Source: Rufibacter latericius
GTDB lineage: Bacteria; Bacteroidota; Bacteroidia; Cytophagales; Hymenobacteraceae
DNA length: 64,000 bases
Assembly: GCF_003721515.1 (NCBI RefSeq)
Contig: NZ_RJJD01000001.1
Location: 1-64,000 of the forward strand
Reading direction: 5' to 3'
The notes below the pieces were generated by a model, which saw only the letters and a program-made list of their open reading frames with translations, ran no database searches and had not been told where the DNA came from. Both the position numbers and the translations under genes were made by a program. Each line of letters opens with the position of its first letter. The stretch's first letter is position 1. Shown here piece after piece: positions 45,476 to 55,331 of the stretch.

Positions 45476-45511
45476 GTTTCGGGGCTCTTTTCCGTAAAAG
45501 ATGCTGGAAAC
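45476..45511. repeat. 36-bp palindromic repeat directly after a stop codon
   Basis: A copy from GTTTCGGGGCTC to GATGCTGGAAAC. It begins 5 nt after the GSCFA stop and ends 25 nt before the next start. Confidence 0.75.
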
Positions 45512-45535
45512 ACCTTTCTTTTCAAAATCAGAAAC

Positions 45536-47569
45536 ATGGAGAAAAAACCCAACCGCCTTGCCCAGGAATCAAGCCCTTATTTGTTGCAGCACGCCTACAA
45601 CCCCGTAGATTGGTTTCCGTGGGGAGCCGAGGCGCTGCAGAAAGCCAAAGACGAGCAGAAACCTATTCTGGTGAGCATTGGGTACGCCGCCTGCCATTGG
45701 TGCCATGTCATGGAGCACCAGTCCTTTGAGGATGAGCAGATTGCCCAGATCATGAACCAGCATTTTGTATGCATCAAGGTAGACCGCGAAGAGCGGCCAG
45801 ATGTGGACCAGGTGTACATGGATGCCCTGCACGCCATGGGCCTGCAAGGCGGTTGGCCCCTTAACGTGTTTCTGAACCCCGAGGCCAAACCTTTCTACGG
45901 AGGTACCTACTTTCCGCCCCAGAACTGGATACAGCTCCTCCAAAGTATCGCCGATGCTTACAAGAAAAGTCGTGCCGAGCTGGACAAATCCGCCGACCAG
46001 TTTGCCCAGCACCTGCAGCAAAGCGAACTCGCCAAATACGGCCTCCAGCAAAGCAACGCAGACATCAATCCGACAGACTTTGAGCAGATGTTCCGAAGCC
46101 TAAGGAGCCGTTTTGATATAAAGCGGGGGGGCACCGGCGAAGCACCTAAATTCCCTATGCCCAGCATCTGGCGCTTTCTGCTGCGCTATTACCACCATAG
46201 CCAAGACCCCGTAGCCCTGGAACAGGTGAATCTTACCTTAGAAGAAATGGCCTTCGGGGGAATCTATGACCAAATTGGAGGTGGTTTTGCCCGATACTCT
46301 ACCGATGAAGCGTGGCTGGTGCCGCACTTTGAGAAGATGCTCTATGACAACGGCCAACTCCTCAGCTTATACGCCGAAGCGTACCAGGTCACCCGCAACG
46401 AGTTGTACCGCCAGGTAGCTATGGAAACCATCGCCTTCGTGGAACGGGAACTCACCAGTCCCGAAGGCGGCTTTTATTCATCGCTGGACGCGGACAGTGA
46501 GGGGGAGGAAGGCAAGTTCTACGTTTTCACCCAAGAGCAACTGAACAATCTTTTAGGCGACGCAGCCGAACTAGCCGGCAAGTACTACAACACCTCGGCA
46601 GAAGGAAATTGGGAGCACGGAGTCAACATCCTGCACCGCCGCCAGACCGATGAAGCCTTCGCCGCTGATCAAGGACTGACGCTGGATGAACTGCAGGAGC
46701 ACGTGCAGCACTGGAAAGACACCCTGCTGCAAGCCAGAGCCCAACGCATCAGACCGGGACTGGACGACAAGATCCTAACCTCCTGGAATGCCCTGATGCT
46801 CACCGGCCTCACCGATGCCTACCGCGCCTTCGGGGAACCCAGCATCCTGGAGCTGGCCTGTTCTAACGCCCATTTCCTGATAACGAACCTAAAACAGGAC
46901 GATCGCCTGTACCATAACTACAAAGAAGGCAAAGCTACCATTGACGGGTTCCTGGAAGATTACGCCCTGCTTATCCAGGCGCTGCTGGGCATGTACCAGA
47001 TTACGTTTGAGGAGAATTGGCTGAAAGAAGCCCGAAAGCTCACTGAATACACCTTAGCTCATTTCTTTGACCCGGAGGAAGATCTCTTCTTTTTTACCAG
47101 CAACGCCGGAGAACAGCTCATCGCCCGTAAAAAAGAACTGTTCGACAACGTAGTTCCCGCCTCTAATTCGGTGATAGCCATGAACCTGCACCTTCTGGGC
47201 CTGTTTTTAGACAAAGAGCGATATTCCAACCTTTCAGACAGAATGCTCTCCAAGGTGCGGGATTTGGTGGTAAAAGAGCCTTCGCATCTGGCTAACTGGG
47301 CCTCACTGTATTACCTGAAACTGAAACCAACCGCCGAAATCGCCATCATTGGTCCGGAGGCGCATTCGTTCAGGAATCTGGTGCAGCAGCATTTCCTCCC
47401 AAATGCCTTACTGGCCGGTAGCAAAGAGGAAGGTTCCTCCACCCTGCCGTTGCTGGAGGACCGCACCACGCAGAACGGGCAAACCACCATTTACGTGTGC
47501 TACAACCGCGCCTGCCAATTGCCCGTGACTTCGGTAGCCGAAGCCTTGGAACAGGTGAGCCATATCTAA
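45536..47569 (+). CDS. Thioredoxin-fold DUF255 / YyaL-family protein
   Basis: From the ATG at 45536 this is a 677-aa cytosolic protein (no signal peptide). The N-terminal thioredoxin-like domain begins with [18 protein letters not shown] and carries the redox-like CHWC motif (about residue 54) in [11 protein letters not shown]; the [11 protein letters not shown] block follows. The rest is an (alpha/alpha) glycosidase-like toroid similar to N-acylglucosamine epimerases. The family is widespread and its function is not established. An upstream 33-codon open frame is not part of the family. Confidence 0.92.
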   Translation: MEKKPNRLAQESSPYLLQHAYNPVDWFPWGAEALQKAKDEQKPILVSIGYAACHWCHVMEHQSFEDEQIAQIMNQHFVCIKVDREERPDVDQVYMDALHAMGLQGGWPLNVFLNPEAKPFYGGTYFPPQNWIQLLQSIADAYKKSRAELDKSADQFAQHLQQSELAKYGLQQSNADINPTDFEQMFRSLRSRFDIKRGGTGEAPKFPMPSIWRFLLRYYHHSQDPVALEQVNLTLEEMAFGGIYDQIGGGFARYSTDEAWLVPHFEKMLYDNGQLLSLYAEAYQVTRNELYRQVAMETIAFVERELTSPEGGFYSSLDADSEGEEGKFYVFTQEQLNNLLGDAAELAGKYYNTSAEGNWEHGVNILHRRQTDEAFAADQGLTLDELQEHVQHWKDTLLQARAQRIRPGLDDKILTSWNALMLTGLTDAYRAFGEPSILELACSNAHFLITNLKQDDRLYHNYKEGKATIDGFLEDYALLIQALLGMYQITFEENWLKEARKLTEYTLAHFFDPEEDLFFFTSNAGEQLIARKKELFDNVVPASNSVIAMNLHLLGLFLDKERYSNLSDRMLSKVRDLVVKEPSHLANWASLYYLKLKPTAEIAIIGPEAHSFRNLVQQHFLPNALLAGSKEEGSSTLPLLEDRTTQNGQTTIYVCYNRACQLPVTSVAEALEQVSHI

Positions 47570-47758
47570 GGCGAGAACCGGCAAATCGCTCTAAGCATAA
47601 GGCGTTTTCAGGTGGAGGAGAAGATTCGTTTGGCAAAGGGTTGGCACTTTTACGGGCCGATTTTTCAATATGAAGCTAAATTCATCTTTTTCTTCTAACC
47701 ATAGAACTGCCAACGCCTTGTCTCTGTTGGGGAGGCAGAACTAACCCCTATTACGTAC

Positions 47759-48229
47759 GTGAAGAAGTTATTTATTCTGGGCGGCCTATGGCTTGCCTGT
47801 ACGGCTTCTGCCTTTTCCCAGAACGGAGACGGTTACTGGAAGCGTTTGCAAAAGACCCACCCCGAAACTACCCTGGAAGCCCTGACCACCCCGGCCGTTT
47901 CTCAGGCACCTTCCGGCCAAACAGATCTTCCGGCCTGCCGTCTTTCCATGGTGTATGAGGGTAAAACCCGCAACATTACCATGGAGAACATCCAGCAGAT
48001 GAAGGAAAGCGGCCTGAAACCAAGCGATATCCGTCAATACCGCAAGGAAATCCTCTTCACCTCCGCCGACAAAGAAATATGGCTGCCGGTTAAATCTGCT
48101 CTGGTAGAGCAACTGGCCATTGAGGTAGCGGAAAATGAGCCGGTGCTGCTGTACACCACCGTGTTACAAGACAAAGATCCGCAAGAGAATCAAGTGACCT
48201 TGCTGGTAGAAGAGTATCAGGTGAAATAA
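47759..48229 (+). CDS. Secreted protein of unknown function
   Basis: A 156-aa protein starting with GTG. Residues 1-20 form a clear signal peptide (MKKLFILGGLWLACTASAFS). The mature part, about 136 aa, has alternating polar and hydrophobic segments (NITMENIQQMKESGLKPSDIRQYRKE) and no recognised domain. It lies between the DUF255 gene and priA. Confidence 0.75.
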   Translation: MKKLFILGGLWLACTASAFSQNGDGYWKRLQKTHPETTLEALTTPAVSQAPSGQTDLPACRLSMVYEGKTRNITMENIQQMKESGLKPSDIRQYRKEILFTSADKEIWLPVKSALVEQLAIEVAENEPVLLYTTVLQDKDPQENQVTLLVEEYQVK

Positions 48230-48240
48230 GGAAAGTTTCC

Positions 48241-48275
48241 GTTTCCGGGCTGTTTTTCCGAACTTTGGCCCAAAC
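48241..48275. repeat. Palindromic intergenic repeat
   Basis: A copy (GTTTCCGGGCTG to TTTGGCCCAAAC), 35 bp long, filling most of the 55-bp gap between the secreted protein and priA. Confidence 0.6.
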
Positions 48276-48284
48276 CGGACGCTT

Positions 48285-50819
48285 TTGACACCAGAATTAG
48301 AATTTCATATTCCTGCTGATGACGTCCCTGAACGAATTACTTTGTTCGCGGACGTCATTTTGCCTTTACCCCTTCCCAAGCTTTACACCTACCGGGTTCC
48401 TTATCAGATGAGCGATGAGGTGCTGGTGGGTGCCCGCGTTCTGGTGCAGTTTGGTTCAAAAAAGGTGCTCAGTTGCGTGGTGGCGCGTATCCATGAGCAA
48501 CCGCCAAAAGAGTACCAGGCCAAATACCTGCTGGAAGTTATTGACGAAAAACCGGTGGTTACCGGGCCGCAGCTGCGCCTTTTCCTCTGGATGGCCGAAT
48601 ACTACCTCTGCACTCTTGGAGAGGTCATCAATGCAGCCCTCCCCTCGGCCCTGAAACTCAGCAGTGAGTCAAAAATCCAGCTGCATCCGCAGTTCAACAT
48701 TGAAACTAACGAGTGGCCTTTGACCGGTCACGAAGAGAAAATCATCTTTGCGCTGCGCCAGAAGCCCCACCTCACCTTCACCGAGGTAGGCCAGCTTCTG
48801 CAATTGGCTGGTTTCCATAAGATCATCAAATCGCTGCTGCTCAAAGATATCATAATCATCTACGAGGAGATTGCCGAGAAATACGCTCCCAAGGTAGTCA
48901 AGAAAGTGCGCCTGCACTCGTCGTTCACCACCGATGAGGAAACCCTGGAGGAGCTTTTCAACCAATTGGCGGCCAAACCCAAGCAACTGGATGTACTGCT
49001 CAAGTATGTGCAACTTACGCCCATCCTGCAGAACCTGCGCATGAACGAGGAAGGCCTGGAGAAAAACATCCTGACTTCCAATCCGCACCTTTCCCTGTCC
49101 GCGATCAACACCTTGCTCAAACACGGGGTGCTGGAACAGTTTGACGTAGTGGTGAGCCGTTTCCCCATGGCCGAGGGACGGGGACCTTACCTTTCTTCTG
49201 AATTATCACCGGCCCAGGCTGCGGCTAGAGATCAGGTGCTGGAGGTGTTCAATGAGAAAAGCACAGTGCTGTTGCATGGCATCACGGGCAGCGGCAAAAC
49301 CGAGATTTACATTGACCTTATCCAGAAAGCTGTGGAAGCGGGCGGACAGGTACTGTACTTATTACCCGAGATCGCGTTGACGGCCCAAATTGTGACCCGT
49401 TTGAAACGCGTGTTCGGCGACCGTTTGGGCGTGTACCACTCCAAGTTCTCAGATAATGAACGCGTGGAAGTCTGGAACGGCATCCTTTCGGGGCGGTTCC
49501 AGGTAGTGGTGGGCGTGCGGTCGTCGGTGTTTCTGCCGTTCCATTCGCTTTCGCTTATCATTGTGGACGAAGAGCACGAGCCTTCTTACAAACAGCATGA
49601 GCCTGCTCCGCGCTACAATGCCCGGGAAGTGGCCTTCATGATGGCGCAGTTCCAGGGAGCGAAGACTTTACTAGGATCGGCTACGCCGTCTATTGAATCT
49701 TATTACCACTGCCAGAGCGGCAAATGGGGATTGGTGAACCTGCACGAACGCTACGGAGAGGCCACCCTGCCCCAGGTAGAACTAGTAGACACGCGCCAGG
49801 AAAGCCTCCGCAAGAACATGATGAGCCATTTCTCTAATCGGTTGGTGCACGACATTGAAGATGCGCTTTTCCGGCACGAGCAGGTCATTTTATTCCAGAA
49901 CCGCCGCGGGTACGCGCCTTTCATTGACTGCAACGACTGCGCCTGGATTCCAAAGTGCCGCAATTGCGCCGTGAGCCTTTCTTACCACAAGTTCTCCAAC
50001 GAACTGCGGTGCCATTACTGCGGCTACACCGAACGTAAACCCAATGATTGTCCCGCCTGCGGCTCTACCATGTTGAAAACGGTGGGTTTTGGGACCGAAA
50101 AGATAGAAGACGAGCTGAAATTGATTTTGCCCGAGGCCCGCATCCAACGCATGGACCTGGACACCACCAAGCGAAAGAACAGCCATCAGCAGATCATTGA
50201 AGACTTTGAAGAGCAGCGCACCAACGTGTTAGTAGGTACCCAGATGGTGACCAAAGGCCTGGATTTTGAGCACGTAAGCTTGGTGGGCATCCTGAGCGCC
50301 GATAGCATCATCCACTTCCCCGACTTCAGGGCGCACGAGCGAGCGTACCAGTTGTTTGTGCAGGTAAGTGGCCGGGCCGGCCGGAAAGGCAATAAAGGGA
50401 AAGTGCTCATCCAGACGGCCAATCCAAACCAGCCCATTTTCCGGCGGGTCATCCAAAACGATTATCTGGGTTTGTATGAGCAAGAGATCGCGGAGCGCAG
50501 GAAGTTTCGGTACCCGCCGTTCGTACGCATGATCCGGTTGACGGTCAAACACCCCGAGGCTAAACCCTGCGAGGCCGCTGCTATCATGCTGGCCAAGGAA
50601 TTGGTGGATCGTCTGGGCAGAACCGGCGTGCTGGGCCCCGAAGCACCCCATATCTTCAAGATCAGGAACCAGTTTCTGCAGGAAATTCACGTGAAACTAG
50701 ACCGCGAAGGCGGAAATCTGCGCGAGTCCAAAGCCCAGGTGCTGGATGCCGTTCAGATATTACTGAAATACAAGGACTTCAAGCACCTGCGGGTGGTCAT
50801 TGACGTAGATCCTTCCTAA
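48285..50819 (+). CDS. priA: Primosomal protein N' (replication restart helicase)
   Basis: PriA reloads the replicative helicase at stalled forks. The 844-aa protein has the N-terminal 3' DNA-binding domain (FADVILPLPLPKLYTYRVP), Walker A GITGSGKTEIY (about residue 335), the DEEH motif in IVDEEHEPSYKQHEP, and the eight-Cys zinc site (CNDC, CRNC, CHYC, CPAC). The start is TTG: no ATG precedes the conserved domain. Confidence 0.96.
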   Translation: MTPELEFHIPADDVPERITLFADVILPLPLPKLYTYRVPYQMSDEVLVGARVLVQFGSKKVLSCVVARIHEQPPKEYQAKYLLEVIDEKPVVTGPQLRLFLWMAEYYLCTLGEVINAALPSALKLSSESKIQLHPQFNIETNEWPLTGHEEKIIFALRQKPHLTFTEVGQLLQLAGFHKIIKSLLLKDIIIIYEEIAEKYAPKVVKKVRLHSSFTTDEETLEELFNQLAAKPKQLDVLLKYVQLTPILQNLRMNEEGLEKNILTSNPHLSLSAINTLLKHGVLEQFDVVVSRFPMAEGRGPYLSSELSPAQAAARDQVLEVFNEKSTVLLHGITGSGKTEIYIDLIQKAVEAGGQVLYLLPEIALTAQIVTRLKRVFGDRLGVYHSKFSDNERVEVWNGILSGRFQVVVGVRSSVFLPFHSLSLIIVDEEHEPSYKQHEPAPRYNAREVAFMMAQFQGAKTLLGSATPSIESYYHCQSGKWGLVNLHERYGEATLPQVELVDTRQESLRKNMMSHFSNRLVHDIEDALFRHEQVILFQNRRGYAPFIDCNDCAWIPKCRNCAVSLSYHKFSNELRCHYCGYTERKPNDCPACGSTMLKTVGFGTEKIEDELKLILPEARIQRMDLDTTKRKNSHQQIIEDFEEQRTNVLVGTQMVTKGLDFEHVSLVGILSADSIIHFPDFRAHERAYQLFVQVSGRAGRKGNKGKVLIQTANPNQPIFRRVIQNDYLGLYEQEIAERRKFRYPPFVRMIRLTVKHPEAKPCEAAAIMLAKELVDRLGRTGVLGPEAPHIFKIRNQFLQEIHVKLDREGGNLRESKAQVLDAVQILLKYKDFKHLRVVIDVDPS

Positions 50820-50849
50820 TCTCTTTTCTTCTTCAAAAATCTGATTTGC

Positions 50850-50885
50850 CTTTCGGGCCTGTTTTCCCTAAAACAGGCCCGAAAC
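50850..50885. repeat. Best-conserved 36-bp palindrome; also a hairpin after priA
   Basis: Apart from the outermost base pair, the arms are fully complementary: a 15-bp arm TTTCGGGCCTGTTTT (50851-50865), a CCCT centre, and the mirrored AAAACAGGCCCGAAA. It is the closest copy to the family consensus. It is followed by CGTTTTTG, so it can work as the priA terminator. Confidence 0.9.
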
Positions 50886-51280
50886 GTTTTTGCCTCTCTC
50901 AGGAGGGCAGACAGGAAAGGTTCAGCAAGTGAATATCCGGTTTCGGGTGGGTAAATTCTCCTCTTGTTCCAAAATGACCTACCCTCCCTTAGGGTAAGAT
51001 GCCTTATCCCTGTCTTTAAATCAGTGGTTTGGAAGCGAAATCTGTTTTAAACCGGCGTTCAGGAAAAGAGTCAAAAATATCTTGTCTTCTTCATCCTCAA
51101 AAAAGTCAGTCTCAGTTTCGCTTTCTTCGGCTTCATCCTCATTTTAAGCCTTTTAACAAACCATTAACATACAAGTAAGCAACGTTTTACTCAAATTTGT
51201 ATCTATATAATCAAAGGGACTACCCCAAAAGGGGTCAAAACTTTCTAAAAAAGTTTAAAAATTTTAACCATAAAAACATT
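50886..51280. other. Leader region of the cupin-like gene
   Basis: A non-coding stretch with a small hairpin (TACCCT-CCCTT-AGGGTA, about 50980-50996), a degenerate 36-bp palindrome (51044-51078) and an A/T-rich leader ending TTTTAACCATAAAAACATT before the ATG. A CAAATTTG box near 51192 may be the -7 element. No gene seen. Confidence 0.5.
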
Positions 51281-51706
51281 ATGAAAACTAAATTAACCTC
51301 CGCTTTCTTTTCAGTTTGTTTCCTGTTCGCCATGGTTCCTGCCTTCGCCGGTACCACTCCTGCCAACGGACCAACTACCCGCTCTACCAAGGTCTTCAAA
51401 CACGTTTTGAAAACCGATCACATCCGGATCCTTTCCCTGGAACTGAAGCCCGGTGAGTACCTGGATTTCCATGCCTCGCCAGAGCAGGAAGCGTACGCCG
51501 CCACTGACGGAACCCTGCGCATGGTGACCTCAGGTTGTGAGGAGAAAATTGTAAATGTTAAAGCTGGCGACCGGTTATTTGTTGACCTTGCTCAATTCAA
51601 GAACTGGAACGTGGGTGATAAAACCTTTAAAATATTGCTCCTAGAGCAACCTAGAGAGGTTGTGGAAAAAAAATCAAACTTTTCTTTATACTCACTTAAA
51701 CCTTAA
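51281..51706 (+). CDS. Secreted cupin-fold protein
   Basis: From the ATG at 51281 this is 141 aa with a signal peptide ending AFAG (about residue 23). The mature part reads like a small cupin barrel: LELKPGEYLDFHASPEQEAYAATDGTLRMV then VKAGDRLFVDLAQFKNWNVGDKTFKILLLEQP. The metal-ligand set of enzymatic cupins (several His and a Glu) is not complete, so a binding role is more likely. Function unknown. Upstream in-frame residues lack any signal and were not used. Confidence 0.75.
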   Translation: MKTKLTSAFFSVCFLFAMVPAFAGTTPANGPTTRSTKVFKHVLKTDHIRILSLELKPGEYLDFHASPEQEAYAATDGTLRMVTSGCEEKIVNVKAGDRLFVDLAQFKNWNVGDKTFKILLLEQPREVVEKKSNFSLYSLKP

Positions 51707-51750
51707 TGTATTAGGTCCGTTAAAACCTATACATTCACACTCTATTTCAG

Positions 51751-51806
51751 CTTAAAAGTAGTCTTGTTCTATCCGCATGCGCTCTGGTGATAGACTACTT
51801 TTAAGC
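51751..51806 (+). other. 14-bp hairpin in the 3' region of the cupin-like gene
   Basis: GCTTAAAAGTAGTC (51751-51764) pairs with GACTACTTTTAAGC (51793-51806). Inner CTATC/GATAG pairs extend the stem. It overlaps the left part of a 36-bp palindrome copy (51798-51833). Positions may be off by one base. Confidence 0.65.
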
Positions 51807-51827
51807 ACTTTTCTCAAAAACGCCTGC

Positions 51828-51856
51828 AAAGCCACCCTATCTGGAGTGGCTTTTTC
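51828..51856 (+). terminator. Intrinsic terminator downstream of the cupin-like gene
   Basis: AAAGCCAC pairs with GTGGCTTTTT around a 10-nt loop, followed by TTTTT. It ends transcripts before the small-RNA unit that follows. Confidence 0.82.
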
Positions 51857-51978
51857 TATTATACAGAAATGGGACTATCCCATTACTATCTACTAATCGG
51901 TTTCAGGCCAGCTTTATCCGGTTCACTCCTCCTTTTTCAGGTTTCAGATAGGAAAAAGCCTGCTTCCTCTACTTTCGA

Positions 51979-52009
51979 TTGCCGCCGGGGCAAAGGCGTT
52001 GCATATTTG
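51979..52009 (+). promoter_or_regulatory. Conserved promoter of small-RNA unit 1
   Basis: TTG (51979-51981), a 20-nt spacer and CATATTTG (52002-52009), one mismatch from TAnnTTTG. The same spacing and the same -7 box recur at unit 2 (55910-55940). Confidence 0.7.
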
Positions 52010-52011
52010 TA

Positions 52012-52160
52012 TCACCAATCAGGACGAAAACCCCTGCAAAGCTTCAGGTTGAATAGTTTTCCTGGTTCTGGTTGGTCCGCTGGCTAAGGCTGGCTTTCAA
52101 TTGAATTTAGGTTTTGTTTGTTAGTTTGGTGTAAGGGGCCCGGTTTTTCCGGGCTTTTTC
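52012..52160 (+). ncRNA. Predicted structured small RNA, unit 1
   Basis: A non-coding unit of about 148 nt. It begins at CACCAA (52013-52018), which can pair with TTGGTG (52126-52131) to close the molecule. Inside, CCTG/CAGG form a hairpin. A 55-nt 3' part (52111-52165), identical to unit 2, includes the intrinsic terminator GCCCGG-TTTTT-CCGGGC-TTTTT (52138-52159). I do not recognise it as 6S, SRP, RNase P or tmRNA. Confidence 0.7.
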
Positions 52161-52269
52161 ATTTCTAGCTTATTCCAAACCACTCGAAATTGTTCCACTT
52201 CCCAATTTTTATCAAGGACCCTACCGGAAGTGCCTGTAAAGCTCCCCTGCTTTTAACCAATCAGAGAGT

Positions 52270-53283
52270 TTACCACAAATTACTCGGGCTAGTGGGTTGC
52301 CGATGGTTTAGTAACCGGATTCCCAGCAACAGTTCATGGCTTCCGGCACTGGCCCTGCTTACCGCCGCTGTCCCGAAATCATGCGAATAACTTACTTCGA
52401 ACAAGGAGTTGAGCGTTAGACCGGCCATTCCGGAAAAACTCTCCCCTTGTCGGTAAGACCCTCCCAACCAGAATCGGTTATCATAGCTCGCTTTGACATT
52501 TAAGTCCAGTGACACGGGTAAAGGCTGTACCCATTTAATCAAAACGGAAGGTACCAAGGCTACCTCTGGCGTTAGGTTCAGTTTATAGGCTCCGGTTACA
52601 AAATAATGCGGCAGAGTTTTCGAATTTTCCTGGCTGTATAATTCTTTCCCCAGGAGTTGGTAAGCAGATGCCCCCACATAAAATTTTTGGGAATACAACC
52701 ACAAGCCCACCGAGAAGTTGGGGGTAAAGGAAGAACGCCCCGTATTTACCAGATCTGCAGGATCAGCGAAGGTAACCTGATTTGACCTAAACGACTGCCG
52801 CAAGAACCCCACCGATGCCCCGCCAGAAAGCTTCAGCTCCTTTGTAAGCCACAAATGGTAGGCATACGTGGCGTTGACCTCCGTCTGGACAAAAGGCCCG
52901 ATTCGGTCATAGAGCACACAGCCTCCAACTCCGTGGTGAGGCTTGTGTTTCCGGTAGTTTCCGTATTGTTCCGGTGATGGGGCAAAGTCACCTTGTTTTG
53001 CATCTGCGGTTTTGGAGATGGAGGAAGGATGGTTCAGGCCAAGCTTGGAATGACCAGACAGATAAAACGTAAGGGGCGCTCCTTCTATTCCTGCCCACTG
53101 GGTTCGGCTGCTGAGTTTAAGATCCAGGTAATCCTCAATGCCGGTGAGGGCGGGGTTCAGCAGGTAGTTGTTCAGCATGTACTGCGTATGCTGGGGGCGT
53201 TGCTGCGCTTTTGCCAGGAAAGGAAGCCAGAAAAAGAAACAGCAGAAAAGCACTTTTTGAAACAAGAGTCGGTTCCTTTTCAT
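52270..53283 (-). CDS. PorP/SprF-family type IX secretion membrane protein
   Basis: A 337-aa outer-membrane protein with a signal peptide ending AKAQ (about residue 26). The opening QRPQHTQYMLNNYLLNPALTGIEDY is the PorP/SprF signature. Such proteins are outer-membrane partners for the secretion or anchoring of T9SS type-B sorted proteins. The start overlaps the stop of the upstream lectin-domain protein by four bases (ATGA), so this is a matched cargo and PorP pair. Confidence 0.93.
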   Translation of the reverse strand: MKRNRLLFQKVLFCCFFFWLPFLAKAQQRPQHTQYMLNNYLLNPALTGIEDYLDLKLSSRTQWAGIEGAPLTFYLSGHSKLGLNHPSSISKTADAKQGDFAPSPEQYGNYRKHKPHHGVGGCVLYDRIGPFVQTEVNATYAYHLWLTKELKLSGGASVGFLRQSFRSNQVTFADPADLVNTGRSSFTPNFSVGLWLYSQKFYVGASAYQLLGKELYSQENSKTLPHYFVTGAYKLNLTPEVALVPSVLIKWVQPLPVSLDLNVKASYDNRFWLGGSYRQGESFSGMAGLTLNSLFEVSYSHDFGTAAVSRASAGSHELLLGIRLLNHRQPTSPSNLW

Positions 53284-55331
53284 CTCACAATGCTAACGGC
53301 GCCGGTAAGGGTACGTCCCTTTTCCAGGTTGATGTGATAGAAATAAGTACCAACAGGAAGTGGCTTGCCTTTTTGGGTTCCGTTCCAGTTGTTGCCATAG
53401 CCCTTCGTTTCAAAAACGCTTCCTCCCCATCGGTCAAAAATCCGGAGGGTGGCGTCTGGGTAACTGGTGATGTTCGTGATTTCCCAAACTTCGTTGGTGC
53501 CATCGCCATTGGGTGAAAACGCCGTGGGAATAACCAGGTTCTTAGTGACGGTGATGGTGACCGAGGCCCGGTTTTCACATCCTTGATCATCTTTCGCGGT
53601 AACGGTGTAGGTGGTGGTTTCCCTGGGCTGCGCCTTTGGTGCGGGACTGGAGGCGTCACTCAACCCTAAAGCTGGCTCCCACCTAAACGAAACCCCTCCG
53701 GTGGCATGTAACTGGGTACTTTGCCCAAGGTTGATGGTGACATCTGCTCCGGCCTGGACCATAGGCAATGGCTTGATAATGACCTCGACTGGGACTCTAG
53801 GGCTTTCACAGCCGTTTTGGACAACCGAGGCATAAAACGTAGTAGAACCAGATACCTCTGGGGTATTGAAAGTGGAACTTGTTGCGCTGGCAATAGGAAT
53901 GGTAGCAGAAGGTGAATCGTACCAGCGGTAAGCATCGGCGGTGGAACTGGAGGCTTGCAGGGTCACGCTGCCGGGCCCGCATCGGGTAGCACTGGTAACT
54001 GCTGGGGCAAGGGGTAATTCCCTGACGGAGACGGCTACCTGATTTGACGATAATTTGGTGCCACAGGCATTGAACACCTCAACGGAATACATCCCTTTTT
54101 CCTTTACCTCCAGAATATTGGTGGTGACCAAGCCTCCCGTTGGTTGGCCATCTTTCCGCCATTGGTACAGGTAATTCTCTCCCGAGGTCACCGTCAATTG
54201 AAGCTTGTCTCCGGCACAAATTTCCAACGCGGCATTGGCCTTCAGTTCAGGAGGAGGCATTACCGGGCAAGACACTTGCATGGTCACCGACGCCGTGGCG
54301 CATTTGGAATAACACTGCCCCGAGGCGTTCTCACAAACCTCATAGACAAACGTATCTGTCCCCGAAAAGCCACGGTTGGCGGTATAAACGATCTGGTTGT
54401 TTGACACGATAGCGGTTCCATTCTTGGGTGCCGTCATGACCTTGGTTAACCCAATGGGTTCCTGCTTGGTATGGGAGTCATTTTCTAAAACCGGCAAGGA
54501 AACAGGTTTCAGGGGTTCTGCCTTTCCCACATCATCCTGGGCTACCGGTTTGCTTTCGGGGTCAATGATGCAAATGGTCTGTTCGTTCTGCAGCCCTCCC
54601 GTGGAACCAGTAAAACCGTAATATACCTCCTTACTCCCGCTGAACACCGTCTGTATCAGGTCATCACGGTGGCTGAACCGCTGCTTGCCGTCAAAGAAAA
54701 GCTGTAGTTCCTTGGTGGCGGGGTTCCAGGTGATTTTATAGGTATGGCACTGGTTGTTCTCCACATCTACGTTATCGGGATCAAGCCGCACGGGCAGAAC
54801 CTTTGGCCTGTCCATAATGCCATTATATATCACCGCCGTGTGGTCTTCCGGGATATCATGGTACAGGACTCCATTATCATAGGTGTCAAACTCTATGGCT
54901 ACCGAGGGGCTGATGGATTGTCTATTGGCATTATCAAACTCATCAACCCCGAACCCCAAACCGGAACCGGAGTTACCTCGGGCCTCAAATCCTCTTGGAT
55001 CATTATGGAAAAGGAACGCGATGCCGTCTGCCCCGCTTTGGTCTTTGGAACCCAGGAAGATGATAAAGGAAACCTCAAAGGGCTTGGTAAGGTCTATTTT
55101 GTCTTTCCACCAGATGGTCCCGAAACGGGCGGGCTGGTCGGGGGTGATGCGGTAACAAGTTGTAGAGGCAGGAGCGGAATCTCCCCTTGTGACGAATTGA
55201 CTGTAGCCGGGCAAAGAAGAAAGCAGGGAAAACAAAAGCCACACAACCTGGCGAGGAATAAGCCATTGATTTTTAGCTGTTTTTAAGTTTCGGGCCCCAA
55301 AGAACTGCTTCGTGGAGTAGAGTACATTCAT
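53280..55331 (-). CDS. Lectin-like adhesin with T9SS type-B sorting domain
   Basis: A 683-aa secreted protein. After a long N-terminal segment with a signal sequence (LLFSLLSSLPGYSQ) comes a legume-lectin-like domain (about 48-265; FEVSFIIFLGSKDQSGADGIAFLFHND and SPSVAIEFDTYDN). Then a tandem beta-sandwich repeat (about 268-350; LPVLENDS, GFSGTDTFVYEVC), Ig/PKD-like domains (about 355-600), and a gliding-motility type-B C-terminal domain (about 600-683; PTAFSPNGDGTNEVWEI, LRIFDRWG). It is probably exported by T9SS and binds surface glycans, by analogy. Confidence 0.93.
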   Translation of the reverse strand: MNVLYSTKQFFGARNLKTAKNQWLIPRQVVWLLFSLLSSLPGYSQFVTRGDSAPASTTCYRITPDQPARFGTIWWKDKIDLTKPFEVSFIIFLGSKDQSGADGIAFLFHNDPRGFEARGNSGSGLGFGVDEFDNANRQSISPSVAIEFDTYDNGVLYHDIPEDHTAVIYNGIMDRPKVLPVRLDPDNVDVENNQCHTYKITWNPATKELQLFFDGKQRFSHRDDLIQTVFSGSKEVYYGFTGSTGGLQNEQTICIIDPESKPVAQDDVGKAEPLKPVSLPVLENDSHTKQEPIGLTKVMTAPKNGTAIVSNNQIVYTANRGFSGTDTFVYEVCENASGQCYSKCATASVTMQVSCPVMPPPELKANAALEICAGDKLQLTVTSGENYLYQWRKDGQPTGGLVTTNILEVKEKGMYSVEVFNACGTKLSSNQVAVSVRELPLAPAVTSATRCGPGSVTLQASSSTADAYRWYDSPSATIPIASATSSTFNTPEVSGSTTFYASVVQNGCESPRVPVEVIIKPLPMVQAGADVTINLGQSTQLHATGGVSFRWEPALGLSDASSPAPKAQPRETTTYTVTAKDDQGCENRASVTITVTKNLVIPTAFSPNGDGTNEVWEITNITSYPDATLRIFDRWGGSVFETKGYGNNWNGTQKGKPLPVGTYFYHINLEKGRTLTGAVSIVR

